Positions 20,940 to 36,100 of a stretch of DNA of 64,000 nucleotides are shown one piece after another. The stretch lies in assembly GCA_037013495.1 (NCBI GenBank), contig CM072801.1, forward strand, positions 77,113,816 to 77,177,815, written 5' to 3'. The notes under the pieces are model-generated. The model was not told where the DNA came from, searched no databases, and saw nothing but the letters and a program-made list of their open reading frames with translations. Made by a program: the position numbers and the translations under genes. Numbering within the stretch: the stretch's first letter is position 1; each line of letters begins with the position of its first letter. The stretch comes from Hippophae tibetana. Lineage: Eukaryota; Streptophyta; Magnoliopsida; Rosales; Elaeagnaceae.

Positions 20940-23900
20940 TGCATCCAAACGACTATTATAATAAATCAAATCGAAGCTCGTTTCGAATCCTACAAAAACA
21001 ACGTATCATTATTTATTTTCTATTTGTTTTTGAACCAAAATTCCCTCATTTACCCCAATTACATACGTCTAAAAATTTGGTCGTACCGTATGGAGTTGTT
21101 TTAGGTTCTTGTTCCTTAGGCTTCAATTGCGATCATCTTAACCACATTCATAGTTATTCAATCGTTCGTATTTCCTGAATTTCCTATATTCCCTGGTTCT
21201 TCGCCTAACAGATATAAGTCATATGCTTCTATCCATTTTCTAATGTCATATTTTTGAAAAACATCATTATTTTAATTGTTTATTGTGTTTTTGAGTCATA
21301 AATCACCTAAAATAGAAGGAATTTTCACCCTCAAGTCTTGCATTTTCTTTAATTATTTTTGTCGTTGTTTTCATCATTGGATTTATTTTTGCATTTTTCT
21401 GGGAATTCTTCCTATCATTTTCTTGTTAATTTATTTATGTGTTTAATTTCTCTTTGTTCTTCTAAAAAACAAGAGAGTTGTTGCAATTAAATCTTTCGAT
21501 TAAATATCTGAAATTTGGGTTAAAACTTTACACTATTATAACTTTTAATTAATGCATCCAAACGACTATTATAATAAATCAAATCGAAGCTCGTTTCGAA
21601 TCCTACAAAGACAACGTAGCATTATTTAATTTCTATTTGTTTTTGAACCAAAATCCCCTCATTTACCGAAATTACATACGTCTAAAAAGTTGGTCGTACC
21701 GTATGGAGTTGTTTTAGGTTCTTGTTCCTTAGGCCTCAATTGCGATCATCTTAACCACATTCATAGTTATTCAATCGTTCCTATTTCCTGAAGTTCCTAT
21801 ATTCCCTGGTTCTTCGCCTAACGGATATAAGTCATATGCTTCTATCCATTTTCTAATGTCATATTTTTGAAAAACATCATAATTTAATTTTTTATTTTGT
21901 TTTTGAGTCATAAATCACCTAAGTAGAAGGAATTTTCACCCTCAAGTCTTGAATTCTCTTTAAATATTTTTGTCGTAGTTTTCGTCATTGGATTTATTTT
22001 TGAATTTTTCTAGGAATTCTTCCTATCATTTTCTTGTGAATTTAGTTATGTGTTTAATTTCTCTCTGTTCTTCTAAAAAAACAAGAGAGTTGTTGCAATT
22101 AACAGTTTCGAAAAAATAACTAATAATTTGGGTTGAAACTGTGAATTGTCATAACTTTCAATTCATGCATCCAAATGACTATTATAATCAATCAAATTGA
22201 AGCTCGTTTCGATTCCTACAAAGACAATGTAGCATTATTTAATTTCGATTTGTTTTTGAAAAAAAATTCCCCGATTTACCCAAATTACATACGTATAAAA
22301 ATTTGGTCGTACCATATGGAGTTGTTTTAGGTTCTTGTTCCTTAGGCTTCAATTACGATAATCTTAACCACATTCATAGTAATTCAATCGTTCCTATTTC
22401 CTGAAGTTCCTATATTCCTTGTTTCTTCACCTAAAGGATATAATCCATATGCTTCTATCCGTTTTCTAATGTCATATTTTTGAAAAACATCATTATTTAA
22501 ATTGTTTATTGTGTTTTTGAGTCATAAATCACCTAAGTAGAAGGAATTTTTGCCCTCAAGTCTTGCATTTTCTTTAAATATTTTTGTCGCTGTTTTCGTC
22601 ATTGGATTTATTTTTGGATTTTTCTGGAATTCTTCCTATCATTTTCTTGTTAATTTATTTTATGTATTTAATTTTTCTTTGTTCTTCTAAAAAACAAGAG
22701 AGTTGTTGCAATTAACAGTTTTGAAAAAAATAACTGAAATTTGGGTTTAAACTTTGAAATGTTATAACTTTTAATACATGCATCCAAACGACTATTATAA
22801 TAAATCAATTGGAAGCACGTTTCGATTCCTACAAAGACAATGTAGCATTATTTAATTTCTATTTGTTTTTGAACCAAAATTCCCTCATTTACCCAAATTA
22901 CATACGTCTAAAAATTTGGTCGCACCGTATGGAGTTGTTTTAATATCTTGTTCCTTAGGCTACAATTGCGATCGTCTTAACTACATTCATACTTATTCAA
23001 TCTTTCCTATTTCCTGAAATTCCTATATTCCCTGGTTCTTCTCCTAACGGATATAAGTCATATGCTTCTATCCATTTTCTAATGTCATATTTTTGAAAAA
23101 CATCATTATTTTAATTGTTTATTGTGTTTTTGAGTCATAAATCACCTAAGTAGAACGAATTTTCTCCCTCAAGTTTTGCATTTTCTTTAAATATTTTTGT
23201 AGTTGTTTTCGTCATTGGATTAATTTTTCCATTTTTCTCGGAATTCTTTCTATCATTTTCTATTTAATTTATTTTTGTGTTTAATTTCTCTTTGTTCTTC
23301 TAAAAAACAAGAGAGTTGTTGCAATTAACACTTTCGATAAAATAACTGAAATTTGGGTTGAAACTTTAAACTTTTATAACTTTTAATTAATGCATCCAAA
23401 CGACTATTATAATAAATAAAATCGAAGCTCGTTTCGATTCCTACAAAGACAACGTAGTATTATTTAATTTCTATTTGTTTTTCATCCAAAATCCCCTCAT
23501 TTACCCAAATTACATACGTCTAAAAATTTGGTCGTAATGTATGGAGTGGTTTAAGGTTCTTGTTCCTTAGGCTTCAATTGCGATCATCTTAACCACATTA
23601 ATAGTTAATCAATCGTTCCTATTTCCTGAAGTTACTATATTCCCTGGTTCCTCGCCTAACGGATATAATTCATATGCTTCTATCCATTTTCTAATGTCAT
23701 ATTTTTACAAAGCATCATTATTTAATAGTTTATTGTGTTTTTGAGTCATAAATGACCTAAAATAGAAGGAATTCTCACCCTCAAGTCTTACATTTTCTTT
23801 AAATATTTTTGTTGTTGTTTTCGTCATTGGATTTAGTTTTTCATTTTTCTGGGAATTCTTCCTATTATTTTCTTGTTAATTTATTTATGTGTTTAATTTA

Positions 23901-26900
23901 TCTTTGTTCCTCCAAAAAACATGAGAGTTGTTGCAATTAACAGTTTTGAAAAAATAACTAATAATTTGGGTTGAAACTTTAAACTGTTATAACTTTTAAT
24001 TAGTGCATCCAAACGACTATTATAATAAATCAAATCGAAGCCCATTTCGATTCCTACAAAGACAATGTAGCATTATTTAATTTCTATTTGTTTTTGGACC
24101 AAAATTCCCCCATTTACCCAAATTACATACGTCTAAAAATTCGGCCGTACCGTATGGAGTTGTTTTAGGTTATTGTTCCTTAGGCTTCAATTGCGATCAT
24201 CTTAACCACATTCATAGTTATTCAATCGTTCCTATTTCGTGAAGTTCCTATATTCCCTGGTTCTTCGCCTAACGGATATAATTCATATGCTTCTATCCGT
24301 TTTCTAATGTCATAGTTTTGAAAAACATCATTATTTTAATTGTGTATTGTGTTTTTGAGTCATAAATCACCTAAGTAGAAGGAATTTTCACCCTCAAGTC
24401 TTGCATTTTCTTTAAATATTTTTGTCGTTGTTTTCGTCATTGGATTTATTTTTACATTTTTCTGGGAATTCTTCCTATCATTTTCTATTTAATTTATTTT
24501 TGTGTTTAATTTCTCTTTGTTCTTCTAAAAAACAAGAGAGTTGTTGCAATTAACAGTTTGAAAAAAAAACTAATAATTTGGGTTAAAAGTTTAAATTGTT
24601 ATAACTTTTAATTACTGCATCCAAACGACTATTATAATAAATCAAATCGAAGCTGATTTCGATTCCTACAAAGTAAACGTATATTATTTAATTTCTATTT
24701 GGTTTTGAACCAATATTCCCTCATTTACCCAAATTACATACGTCTAAAAATTTGGTCGTACCGTATGGAGTTGTTTTATGTTATTGTTCCTTAGGCTTCA
24801 ATTGCGATCATCTTAACCACATTCATAGTTATTCAATCGTTTCTATTTTCCGAAGTTCCTATATTCCCTCGTTCTTCGCATAACGGATATAAGTCATATG
24901 CATCTATCCATTTTCTAAAGTCATATTTTTGAAAAACATCATTATTTTAATTGTTTATTGTGTTTTTGAGTCATAAATCACCTAAGTGGAAGGAATTTTC
25001 ACCCTCAAGTCTTGCATTTTCTTTAAATATTTTTGTCGTAGTTTTTGTCATTGGATTTATTTTTGCATTTTTCTAGGAATTCTTCCTATCATTTTCTTGT
25101 TAATTTATTTATGTGTTTAATTTCTCTTTGTTCTTCTAAAAAACAAGAGAGTTGTTGCAATTAACACTTTTCATAAAATAACTGAAATTTGGGTTTAAAT
25201 TTTAAACTGTTATAACTTTTAATTAATGCATCCAAACGACTATTATAATAAATCAAATCGAAGCTCGTTTCGAATCCTACAAAAAAAACGTATCATTATT
25301 TATTTTCTATTTGTTTTTGAACCAAAATTCCCTCATTTACCCCAATTACATACGTCTAAAAATTTGGTCGTACCGTATGGAGTTGTTTTAGGTTCTTGTT
25401 CCTTAGGCTTCAATTGCGATCATCTTAACCACATTCATAGTTATTCAATCGTTCATATTTCCTGAATTTCCTATATTCCCTGGTTCTTCGCCTAACAGAT
25501 ATAAGTCATATGCTTCTATCTATTTTCTAATGTCATATTTTTGAAAAACATCATTATTTTAATTGTTTATTGTGTTTTTGAGTCATAAATCACCTAAAAT
25601 AGAAGGAATTTTCACCCTCAAGTCTTGCATTTTCTTTAATTATTTTTGTCGTTGTTTTCATCATTGGATTTATTTTTGCATTTTTCTGGGAATTCTTCCT
25701 ATCATTTTCTTGTTAATTTATTTATGTGTTTAATTTCTCTTTGTTCTTCTAAAAAACAAGAGAGTTGTTGCAATTAAATCTTTCGATAAAATATCTGAAA
25801 TTTGGGTTAAAACTTTACACTATTATAACTTTTAATTAATGCATCCAAACGACTATTATAATAAATCAAATCGAAGCTCGTTTCGAATCCTACAAAGACA
25901 ACGTAGCATTATTTAATTTCTATTTGTTTTTGAACCAAAATTCCCTCATTTACCAAAATTACATACGTCTAAAAAGTTGGTCGTACCGTATGGAGTTGTT
26001 TTAGGTTCTTGTTCCTTAGGCCTCAATTGCGATCATCTTAACCACATTCATAGTTATTCAATCGTTCCTATTTTCTGAAGTTCCTATGTTCCCTGGTTCT
26101 TCGCCTAACGGATATAAGTCATATGCTTCTATTGATTTTCTAATGTCATATTTTTGAAAAACATCATTATTTTAATTGTTTATTGTGTTTTTGAGTCATA
26201 AATCACCTAAGTAGAAGGAATTTTCACCCTCAAGTCTTGAATTTTCTTTAAATATTTTTGTCGTAGTTTTCGTCATTGGATTTATTTTTGAATTTTTCTA
26301 GGAATTCTTCCTATCATTTTCTTGTGAATTTAGTTATGTGTTTAATTTCTCTCTATTCTTCTAAAAAAACAAGAGAGTTGTTGCAATTAACAGTTTCGAA
26401 AAAATAACTAATAATTTGGGTTGAAACTGTGAATTGTCATAACTTTCAATTCATGCATCCAAATGACTATTATAATCAATCAAATCGAAGCTCGTTTCGA
26501 TTCCTACAAAGACAATGTAGCATTATTTAATTTCGATTTGTTTTTGAAAAAAAATTCCCCCATTTACCCAAATTACATACGTATAAAAATTTGGTCGTAC
26601 CATATGGAGTTGTTTTAGGTTCTTGTTCCTTAGGCTTCAATTACGATAATCTTAACCACATTCATAGTAATTCAATCGTTCCTATTTCCTGAAGTTCCTA
26701 TATTCCTTGTTTCTTCACCTAAAGGATATAATCCATATGCTTCTATCCGTTTTCTAATGTCATATTTTTGAAAAACATCATTATTTAAATTGTTTATTGT
26801 GTTTTTGAGTCATAAATCACCTAAGTAGAAGGAATTTTTGCCCTCAAGTCTTGCATTTTCTTTAAATATTTTTGTCGCTCTTTTCGTCATTGGATTTATT

Positions 26901-27150
26901 TTTGGATTTTTCTGGAATTCTTCCTATCATTTTCTTGTTAATTTATTTTATGTATTTAATTTTTCTTTGTTCTTCTAAAAAACAAGAGAGTTGTTGCAAT
27001 TAACAGTTTTGAAAAAAATAACTGAAATTTGGGTTTAAACTTTGAAATGTTATAACTTTTAATACATGCATCCAAACGACTATTATAATAAATCAATTGA
27101 AGCACGTTTCGATTCCTACAAAGACAATGTAGCATTATTTAATTTCTATT
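20940..27150 (+). repeat. Satellite HOR: 7-mer A-DEFG-BC, one full and one partial copy
   Basis: Units A 20940, D 21553, E 22166, F 22779, G 23391, B 24004, C 24616; then A 25227, D 25840, E 26454, F 27067. The period is 4287 bp. D has TAAAAAGTTGGTCG, E has TTCGATTTGTTTTTGAAAAA, F has AGCACGTTTCG, G has ACGTAGTATTATT. The second copy leaves the pattern inside the F unit near 27150. Confidence 0.88.
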
Positions 27151-30100
27151 TGTTTTGAACCAAAATTCCCCCATTTACCCAAATTACATACGTGTAAAAA
27201 TTTGGTCGTACCGTATGGAGTTGTTTTAGGTTCTTGTTCCTTAGGCTTCAATTACGATCATCTTAAACACATTCATAGTTATTCAATCGTTCCTATTTCC
27301 TGAAGTTCCTATATTCCTTGGTTCTTCACCTAAAGGATATAATTCATATGCTTCTATTCGTTTTCTAAAGTCATATTTTTACAAAACATCATTATTTAAT
27401 ATTTTATTATGTTTTTGAGTCATAAATCACCTAAAATAGAAGGAATTTTCACTCTAAAGTCTTACATTTTCTTTAAATATTTATGTCATTGTTTTCGTCA
27501 TTGGATTAATTTTTGCATTTTTCTGGGAATTCTTCCTATCATTTTCTTGTTAATTTATTTATGTGTTTAATTTATCTTTGTTCCTCCAAAAAACATGAGA
27601 GTTGTTGCAATTAACAATTTTGATAAAGTAACTAATAATTTGGGTTGAAACTTCAAACTGTTATAACTTTTAATTAATGCATCCAAACGACTATTATAAT
27701 AAATCAAATCGAAGCTAATTTCGATTCCAACAAAAAAAATGTAGCATTATTTAATTTCTATTTGTTTTTGGACCAAAATTCCCCCATTTACCCAAATTAC
27801 AAACGTCTAAAAATTCGGTCGTACCGTATGGAGTTGTTTTAGGTTATTGTTCCTTAGGCTTCAATTGCGATCATCTTAACCACATTCATAGTAATTCAAT
27901 CGGTCCTATTTTCTGAAGTTCCTATGTTCCCTGGTTCTTCGCCTAACGGATATAAGTCATATGCTTCTATTCATTTTCTAATGTCATATTTTTGAAAAAC
28001 ATCATTATTTTAATTGTTTATTGTGTTTTTGAGTCATAAATAATCTAAGTAGAAGGAATTTTCACCCTCAAGTCTTGAATTTTCTTTAAATATTTTTGTC
28101 GTAGTTTTCGTCATTCGATTTATTTTTGCATTTTTCTAGGAATTCTTCCTATCATTTTCTTGTGAATTTAGTTATGTGTTTAATTTCTCTCTGTTCTTCT
28201 AAAAAAACAAGAGAGTTGTTGCAATGAACAGTTTCGAAAAAATAACTAATAATTTGGGTTGAAATTGTGAATTGTTATAACTTTCAATTTATGCATCCAA
28301 ACGACTATTATAATCAATCAAATCGAAGCTCGTTTCGATTCCTACAAAGACAATGTAGCATTATTTAATTTCTATTTGTTTTGAACCAAAATTCCCCCAT
28401 TTACCCAAATTACATACGTGTAAAAATTTGGTCGTACGGTATGGAGTTGTTTTAGGTTCTTGTTCCTTAGGCTTCAATTACGATCATCTTAAACACATTC
28501 ATAGTTATTCAATCGTTCCTATTTCCTGAAGTTCCTATATTCCTTGGTTCTTCACCTAAAGGATATAATTCATATGCTTCTATTCGTTTTCTAAAGTCAT
28601 ATTTTTACAAAACATCATTATTTAATATTTTATTATGTTTTTGAGTCATAAATCACCTAAAATAGAAGGAATTTTCACTCTAAAGTCTTACATTTTCTTT
28701 AAATATTTCGTCATTGGATTAATTTTTGCATTTTTCTGGGAATTCTTCCTATCATTTTCTTGTTAATTTATTTATGTGTTTAATTTATCTTTGTTCCTCC
28801 AAAAAACATGAGAGTTGTTGCAATTAACAATTTTGATAAAGTAACTAATAATTTGGGTTGAAACTTCAAACTGTTATAACTTGTAATTAATGCATCCAAA
28901 CGACTATTATAATAAATCAAATCGAAGCTCATTTCGATTCCAACAAAAAAAATGTAGCATTATTTAATTTCTATTTGTTTTTGGACCAAAATTCCCCCAT
29001 TTACCCAAATTACAAACGTCTAAAAATTCGGTCGTACCGTATGGAGTTGTTTTAGGTTATTGTTCCTTAGGCTTCAATTGCGATCATCTTAACCACATTC
29101 ATAGTTATTCAATCGTTCCTATTTTCTGAAGTTCCTATGTTCCCTGGTTCTTCGCCTAACGGATATAAGTCATATGCTTCTATCTATTTTCTAATGTCAT
29201 ATTTTTGAAAAACATCATTATTTTAATTGTTTATTGTGTTTTTGAGTCATAAATCACCTAAAATAGAAGGAATTTTCACCCTCAAGTCTTGCATTTTCTT
29301 TAATTATTTTTGTCGTTGTTTTCATCATTGGATTTATTTTTGCATTTTTCTGGGAATTCTTCCTATCATTTTCTTGTTAATTTATTTATGTGTTTAATTT
29401 CTCTTTGTTCTTCTAAAAAACAAGAGAGTTGTTGCAATTAAATCTTTCGATAAAATATCTGAAATTTGGGTTAAAACTTTACACTATTATAACTTTTAAT
29501 TAATGCATCCAAACGACTATTATAATAAATCAAATCGAAGCTCGTTTCGAATCCTACAAAGACAACGTAGCATTATTTAATTTCTATTTGTTTTTGAACC
29601 AAAATCCCCTCATTTACCGAAATTACATACGTCTAAAAAGTTGGTCGTACCGTATGGAGTTGTTTTAGGTTCTTGTTCCTTAGGTCTCAATTGCGATCAT
29701 CTTAACCACATTCATAGTTATTCAATCGTTCCTATTTCCTGAAGTTCCTATATTCCCTGGTTCTTCGCCTAACGGATATAAGTCATATGCTTCTATCCAT
29801 TTTCTAATGTCATATTTTTGAAAAACATCATAATTTAATTTTTTATTTTGTTTTTGAGTCATAAATCACCTAAGTAGAAGGAATTTTCACCCTCAAGTCT
29901 TGAATTTTCTTTAAATATTTTTGTCGTAGTTTTCGTCATTGGATTTATTTTTGAATTTTTCTAGGAATTCTTCCTATCATTTTCTTGTGAATTTAGTTAT
30001 GTGTTTAATTTCTCTCTGTTCTTCTAAAAAAACAAGAGAGTTGTTGCAATTAACAGTTTCGAAAAAATAACTAATAATTTGGGTTGAAACTGTGAATTGT

Positions 30101-33100
30101 CATAACTTTCAATTCATGCATCCAAATGACTATTATAATCAATCAAATCGAAGCTCGTTTCGATTCCTACAAAGACAATGTAGCATTATTTAATTTCGAT
30201 TTGTTTTTGAAAAAACATTCCCCCATTTACCCAAATTACATACGTATAAAAATTTGGTCGTACCATATGGAGTTGTTTTAGGTTCTTGTTCCTTAGGCTT
30301 CAATTACGATAATCTTAACCACATTCATAGTAATTCAATCGTTCCTATTTCCTGAAGTTCCTATATTCCTTGTTTCTTCACCTAAAGGATATAATCCATA
30401 TGCTTCTATCCGTTTTCTAATGTCATATTTTTGAAAAACATCATTATTTAAATTGTTTATTGTGTTTTTGAGTCATAAATCACCTAAGTAGAAGGAATTT
30501 TTGCCCTCAAGTCTTGCATTTTCTTTAAATATTTTTGTCGCTGTTTTCGTCATTGGATTTATTTTTGGATTTTTCTGGAATTCTTCCTATCATTTTCTTG
30601 TTAATTTATTTTATGTATTTAATTTTTCTTTGTTCTTCTAAAAAACAAGAGAGTTGTTGCAATTAACAGTTTTGAAAAAAATAACTGAAATTTGGGTTTA
30701 AACTTTGAAATGTTATAACTTTTAATACATGCATCCAAACGACTATTATAATAAATCAATTGAAGCACGTTTCGATTCCTACAAAGACAATGTAGCATTA
30801 TTTAATTTCTATTTGTTTTGAACCAAAATTCCCCCATTTACCCAAATTACATACGTGTAAAAATTTGGTCGTACCGTATGGAGTTGTTTTAGGTTCTTGT
30901 TCCTTAGGCTTCAATTACGATCATCTTAAACACATTCATAGTTATTCAATCGTTCCTATTTCCTGAAGTTCCTATATTCCTTGGTTCTTCACCTAAAGGA
31001 TATAATTCATATGCTTCTATTCGTTTTCTAAAGTCATATTTTTACAAAACATCATTATTTAATATTTTATTATGTTTTTGAGTCATAAATCACCTAAAAT
31101 AGAAGGAATTTTCACCCTCAAGTCTTCCATTTTCTTTAAATATTTTTGTCGTTGTTTTCGTCATTGGATTTATTTTTCCATTTTTCTGGGAATTCTTCCT
31201 ATCATTTTCTTGTTAATTTATTTATGTGTTTAATTTCTCTTTGTTCTTCTAAAAAACAAGAGAGTTGTTGCAATTAAATATTTCGATAAAATATCTGAAA
31301 TTTGGGTTAAAACTTTACACTATTATAACTTTTAATTAATGCATCCAAACGACTATTATAATAAATCAAATCGAAGCTCGTTTCGAATCCTACAAAGACA
31401 ACGTAGCATTATTTAATTTCTATTTGTTTTTGAACCAAAATCCCCTCATTTACCGAAATTACATACGTCTAAAAAGTTGGTCGTACCGTATGGAGTTGTT
31501 TTAGGTTCTTGTTCCTTAGGCCTCAATTGCGATCATCTTAACCACATTCATAGTTATTCAATCGTTCCTATTTCCTGAAGTTCCTATATTCCCTGGTTCT
31601 TCGCCTAACGGATATAAGTCATATGCTTCTATCTATTTTCTAATGTCATATTTTTGAAAAACATCATAATTTAATTTTTTATTTTGTTTTTGAGTCATAA
31701 ATCACCTAAGTAGAAGGAATTTTCACCCTCAAGTCTTGAATTTTCTTTAAATATTTTTGTCGTAGTTTTCGTCATTGGATTTATTTTTGAATTTTTCTAG
31801 GAATTCTTCCTATCATTTTCTTGTGAATTTAGTTATGTGTTTAATTTCTCTCTGTTCTTCTAAAAAAACAAGAGAGTTGTTGCAATTAACAGTTTCGAAA
31901 AAATAACTAATAATTTGGGTTGAAACTGTGAATTGTCATAACTTTCAATTCATGCATCCAAATGACTATTATAATCAATCAAATCGAAGCTCGTTTCGAT
32001 TCCTACAAAGACAATGTAGCATTATTTAATTTCGATTTGTTTTTGAAAAAACATTCCCCCATTTACCCAAATTACATACGTATAAAAATTTGGTCGTACC
32101 ATATGGAGTTGTTTTAGGTTCTTGTTCCTTAGGCTTCAATTGCGATCATCTTAACCACATTCATAGTTATTCAATCGTTCCTATTTTCTGAAGTTCCTAT
32201 GTTCCCTGGTTCTTCGCCTAACGGATATAAGTCATATGCTTCTATCTATTTTCTAATGTCATATTTTTGAAAAACATCATTATTTTAATTGTTTATTGTG
32301 TTTTTGAGTCATAAATCACCTAAAATAGAAGGAATTTTCACCCTCAAGTCTTGCATTTTCTTTAATTATTTTTGTCGTTGTTTTCATCATTGGATTTATT
32401 TTTGCATTTTTCTGGAATTCTTCCTATCATTTTCTTGTTAATTTATTTTATGTATTTAATTTTTCTTTGTTCTTCTAAAAAACAAGAGAGTTGTTGCAAT
32501 TAACAGTTTTGAAAAAAATAACTGAAATTTGGGTTTAAACTTTGAAATGTTATAACTTTTAATACATGCATCCAAACGACTATTATAATAAATCAATTGA
32601 AGCACGTTTCGATTCCTACAAAGACAATGTAGCATTATTTAATTTCTATTTGTTTTGAACCAAAATTCCCCCATTTACCCAAATTACATACGTGTAAAAA
32701 TTTGGTCGTACCGTATGGAGTTGTTTTAGGTTCTTGTTCCTTAGGCTTCAATTACGATCATCTTAAACACATTCATAGTTATTCAATCGTTCCTATTTCC
32801 TGAAGTTCCTATATTCCTTGGTTCTTCACCTAAAGGATATAATTCATATGCTTCTATTCGTTTTCTAAAGTCATATTTTTACAAAACATCATTATTTAAT
32901 ATTTTATTATGTTTTTGAGTCATAAATCACCTAAAATAGAAGGAATTTTCACTCTAAAGTCTTACATTTTCTTTAAATATTTCGTCATTGGATTAATTTT
33001 TGCATTTTTCTGGGAATTCTTCCTATCATTTTCTTGTTAATTTATTTATGTGTTTAATTTATCTTTGTTCCTCCAAAAAACATGAGAGTTGTTGCAATTA

Positions 33101-36100
33101 ACAATTTTGATAAAGTAACTAATAATTTGGGTTGAAACTTCAAACTGTTATAACTTGTAATTAATGCATCCAAACGACTATTATAATAAATCAAATCGAA
33201 GCTCATTTCGATTCCAACAAAAAAAATGTAGCATTATTTAATTTCTATTTGTTTTTGGACCAAAATTCCCCCATTTACCCAAATTACAAACGTCTAAAAA
33301 TTCGGTCGTACCGTATGGAGTTGTTTTAGGTTATTGTTCCTTAGGCTTCAATTGCGATCATCTTAACCACATTCATAGTTATTCAATCGTTCCTATTTTC
33401 TGAAGTTCCTATGTTCCCTGGTTCTTCGCCTAACGGATATAAGTCATATGCTTCTATCTATTTTCTAATGTCATATTTTTGAAAAACATCATTATTTTAA
33501 TTGTTTATTGTGTTTTTGAGTCATAAATCACCTAAAATAGAAGGAATTTTCACCCTCAAGTCTTGCATTTTCTTTAATTATTTTTGTCGTTGTTTTCATC
33601 ATTGGATTTATTTTTGCATTTTTCTGGGAATTCTTCCTATCATTTTCTTGTTAATTTATTTATGTGTTTAATTTCTCTTTGTTCTTCTAAAAAACAAGAG
33701 AGTTGTTGCAATTAACAGTTTTGAAAAAAATAACTGAAATTTGGGTTTAAACTTTGAAATGTTATAACTTTTAATACATGCATCCAAACGACTATTATAA
33801 TAAATCAATTGAAGCACGTTTCGATTCCTACAAAGACAATGTAGCATTATTTAATTTCTATTTGTTTTGAACCAAAATTCCCCCATTTACCCAAATTACA
33901 TACGTGTAAAAATTTGGTCGTACCGTATGGAGTTGTTTTAGGTTCTTGTTCCTTAGGCTTCAATTACGATCATCTTAAACACATTCATAGTTATTCAATC
34001 GTTCCTATTTCCTGAAGTTCCTATATTCCTTGGTTCTTCACCTAAAGGATATAATTCATATGCTTCTATTCGTTTTCTAAAGTCATATTTTTACAAAACA
34101 TCATTATTTAATATTTTATTATGTTTTTGAGTCATAAATCACCTAAAATAGAAGGAATTTTCACTCTAAAGTCTTACATTTTCTTTAAATATTTCGTCAT
34201 TGGATTAATTTTTGCATTTTTCTGGGAATTCTTCCTATCATTTTCTTGTTAATTTATTTATGTGTTTAATTTATCTTTGTTCCTCCAAAAAACATGAGAG
34301 TTGTTGCAATTAACAATTTTGATAAAGTAACTAATAATTTGGGTTGAAACTTCAAACTGTTATAACTTGTAATTAATGCATCCAAACGACTATTATAATA
34401 AATCAAATCGAAGCTCATTTCGATTCCAACAAAAAAAATGTAGCATTATTTAATTTCTATTTGTTTTTGGACCAAAATTCCCCCATTTACCCAAATTACA
34501 AACGTCTAAAAATTCGGTCGTACCGTATGGAGTTGTTTTAGGTTATTGTTCCTTAGGCTTCAATTGCGATCATCTTAACCACATTCATAGTTATTCAATC
34601 GTTCCTATTTCCTGAAGTTCCTATATTCCCTGGTTCTTCGCCTAACGGATATAAGTCATATGCTTCTATCCATTTTCTAATGTCATATTTTTGAAAAACA
34701 TCATAATTTAATTTTTTATTTTGTTTTTGAGTCATAAATCACCTAAGTAGAAGGAATTTTCACCCTCAAGTCTTGAATTTTCTTTAAATATTTTTGTCGT
34801 AGTTTTCGTCATTGGATTTATTTTTGAATTTTTCTAGGAATTCTTCCTATCATTTTCTTGTGAATTTAGTTATGTGTTTAATTTCTCTCTGTTCTTCTAA
34901 AAAAACAAGAGAGTTGTTGCAATTAACAGTTTCGAAAAAATAACTAATAATTTGGGTTGAAAATGTGAATTGTCATAACTTTCAATTCATGCATCCAAAT
35001 GACTATTATAATCAATCAAATCGAAGCTCGTTTCGATTCCTACAAAGACAATGTAGCATTATTTAATTTCGATTTGTTTTTGAAAAAACATTCCCCCATT
35101 TACCCAAATTACATACGTCTAAAAATTCGGCTGTACCATATGGAGTTGTTTTAGGTTCTTGTTCCTTAGGCTTCAATTGCGATCATCTTAACCACATTCA
35201 TAGTAATTCAATCGTTCCTATTTCCTGAAGTTCCTATATTCCTTGGTTCTTCACCTAAAGGATATAATCCATATGCTTCTATACGTTTTCTAATGTCATA
35301 TTTTTGAAAAACATCATTATTTAAATTGTTTATTGTGTTTTTGAGTCATAAATCACCTAAGTAGAAGGAATTTTTGCCCTCAAGTCTTGCATTTTCTTTA
35401 AATATTTTTGTCGCTGTTTTCGTCATTGGATTTATTTTTGAATTTTTCTGGAATTCTTCCTATCATTTTCTTGTTAATTTATTTTATGTATTTAATTTTT
35501 CTTTGTTCTTCTAAAAAACAAGAGAGTTGTTGCAATTAACAATTTTGAAAAGAATAACTGAAATTTGGGTTTAAACTTTGAAATGTTATAACTTTTAATA
35601 CATGCATCCAAACGACTATTATAATAAATCAATTGAAGCACGTTTCGATTCCTACAAAGACAATGTAGCATTATTTAATTTCTATTTGTTTGGAACCAAA
35701 ATTCCCCCATTTACCCAAATTACATACGTGTAAAAATTTGGTCGTACCGTATGGAGTTGTTTTAGGTTCTTGTTCCTTAGGCTTCAATTACGATCATCTT
35801 AAACACATTCATAGTTATTCAATCGTTCCTATTTCCTGAAGTTCCTATATTCCTTGGTTCTTCACCTAAAGGATATAATTCATATGCTTCTATTCGTTTT
35901 CTAAAGTCATATTTTTACAAAACATCATTATTTAATATTTTATTATGTTTTTGAGTCATAAATCACCTAAAATAGAAGGAATTTTCACCCTCAAGTCTTC
36001 CATTTTCTTTAAATATTTTTGTCGTTGTTTTCGTCATTGGATTTATTTTTCCATTTTTCTGGGAATTCTTCCTATCATTTTCTTGTTAATTTATTTATGT

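Noticed and set aside
19102..25465. Recurrent 79-codon ORFs (19102, 20939, 25226 and similar at 39905 and 62535) with near-identical products
   Set aside because: They are the same stretch of the satellite monomer. Most of the roughly 81 copies have frameshifts or stops there, and differences between copies do not favour silent changes.
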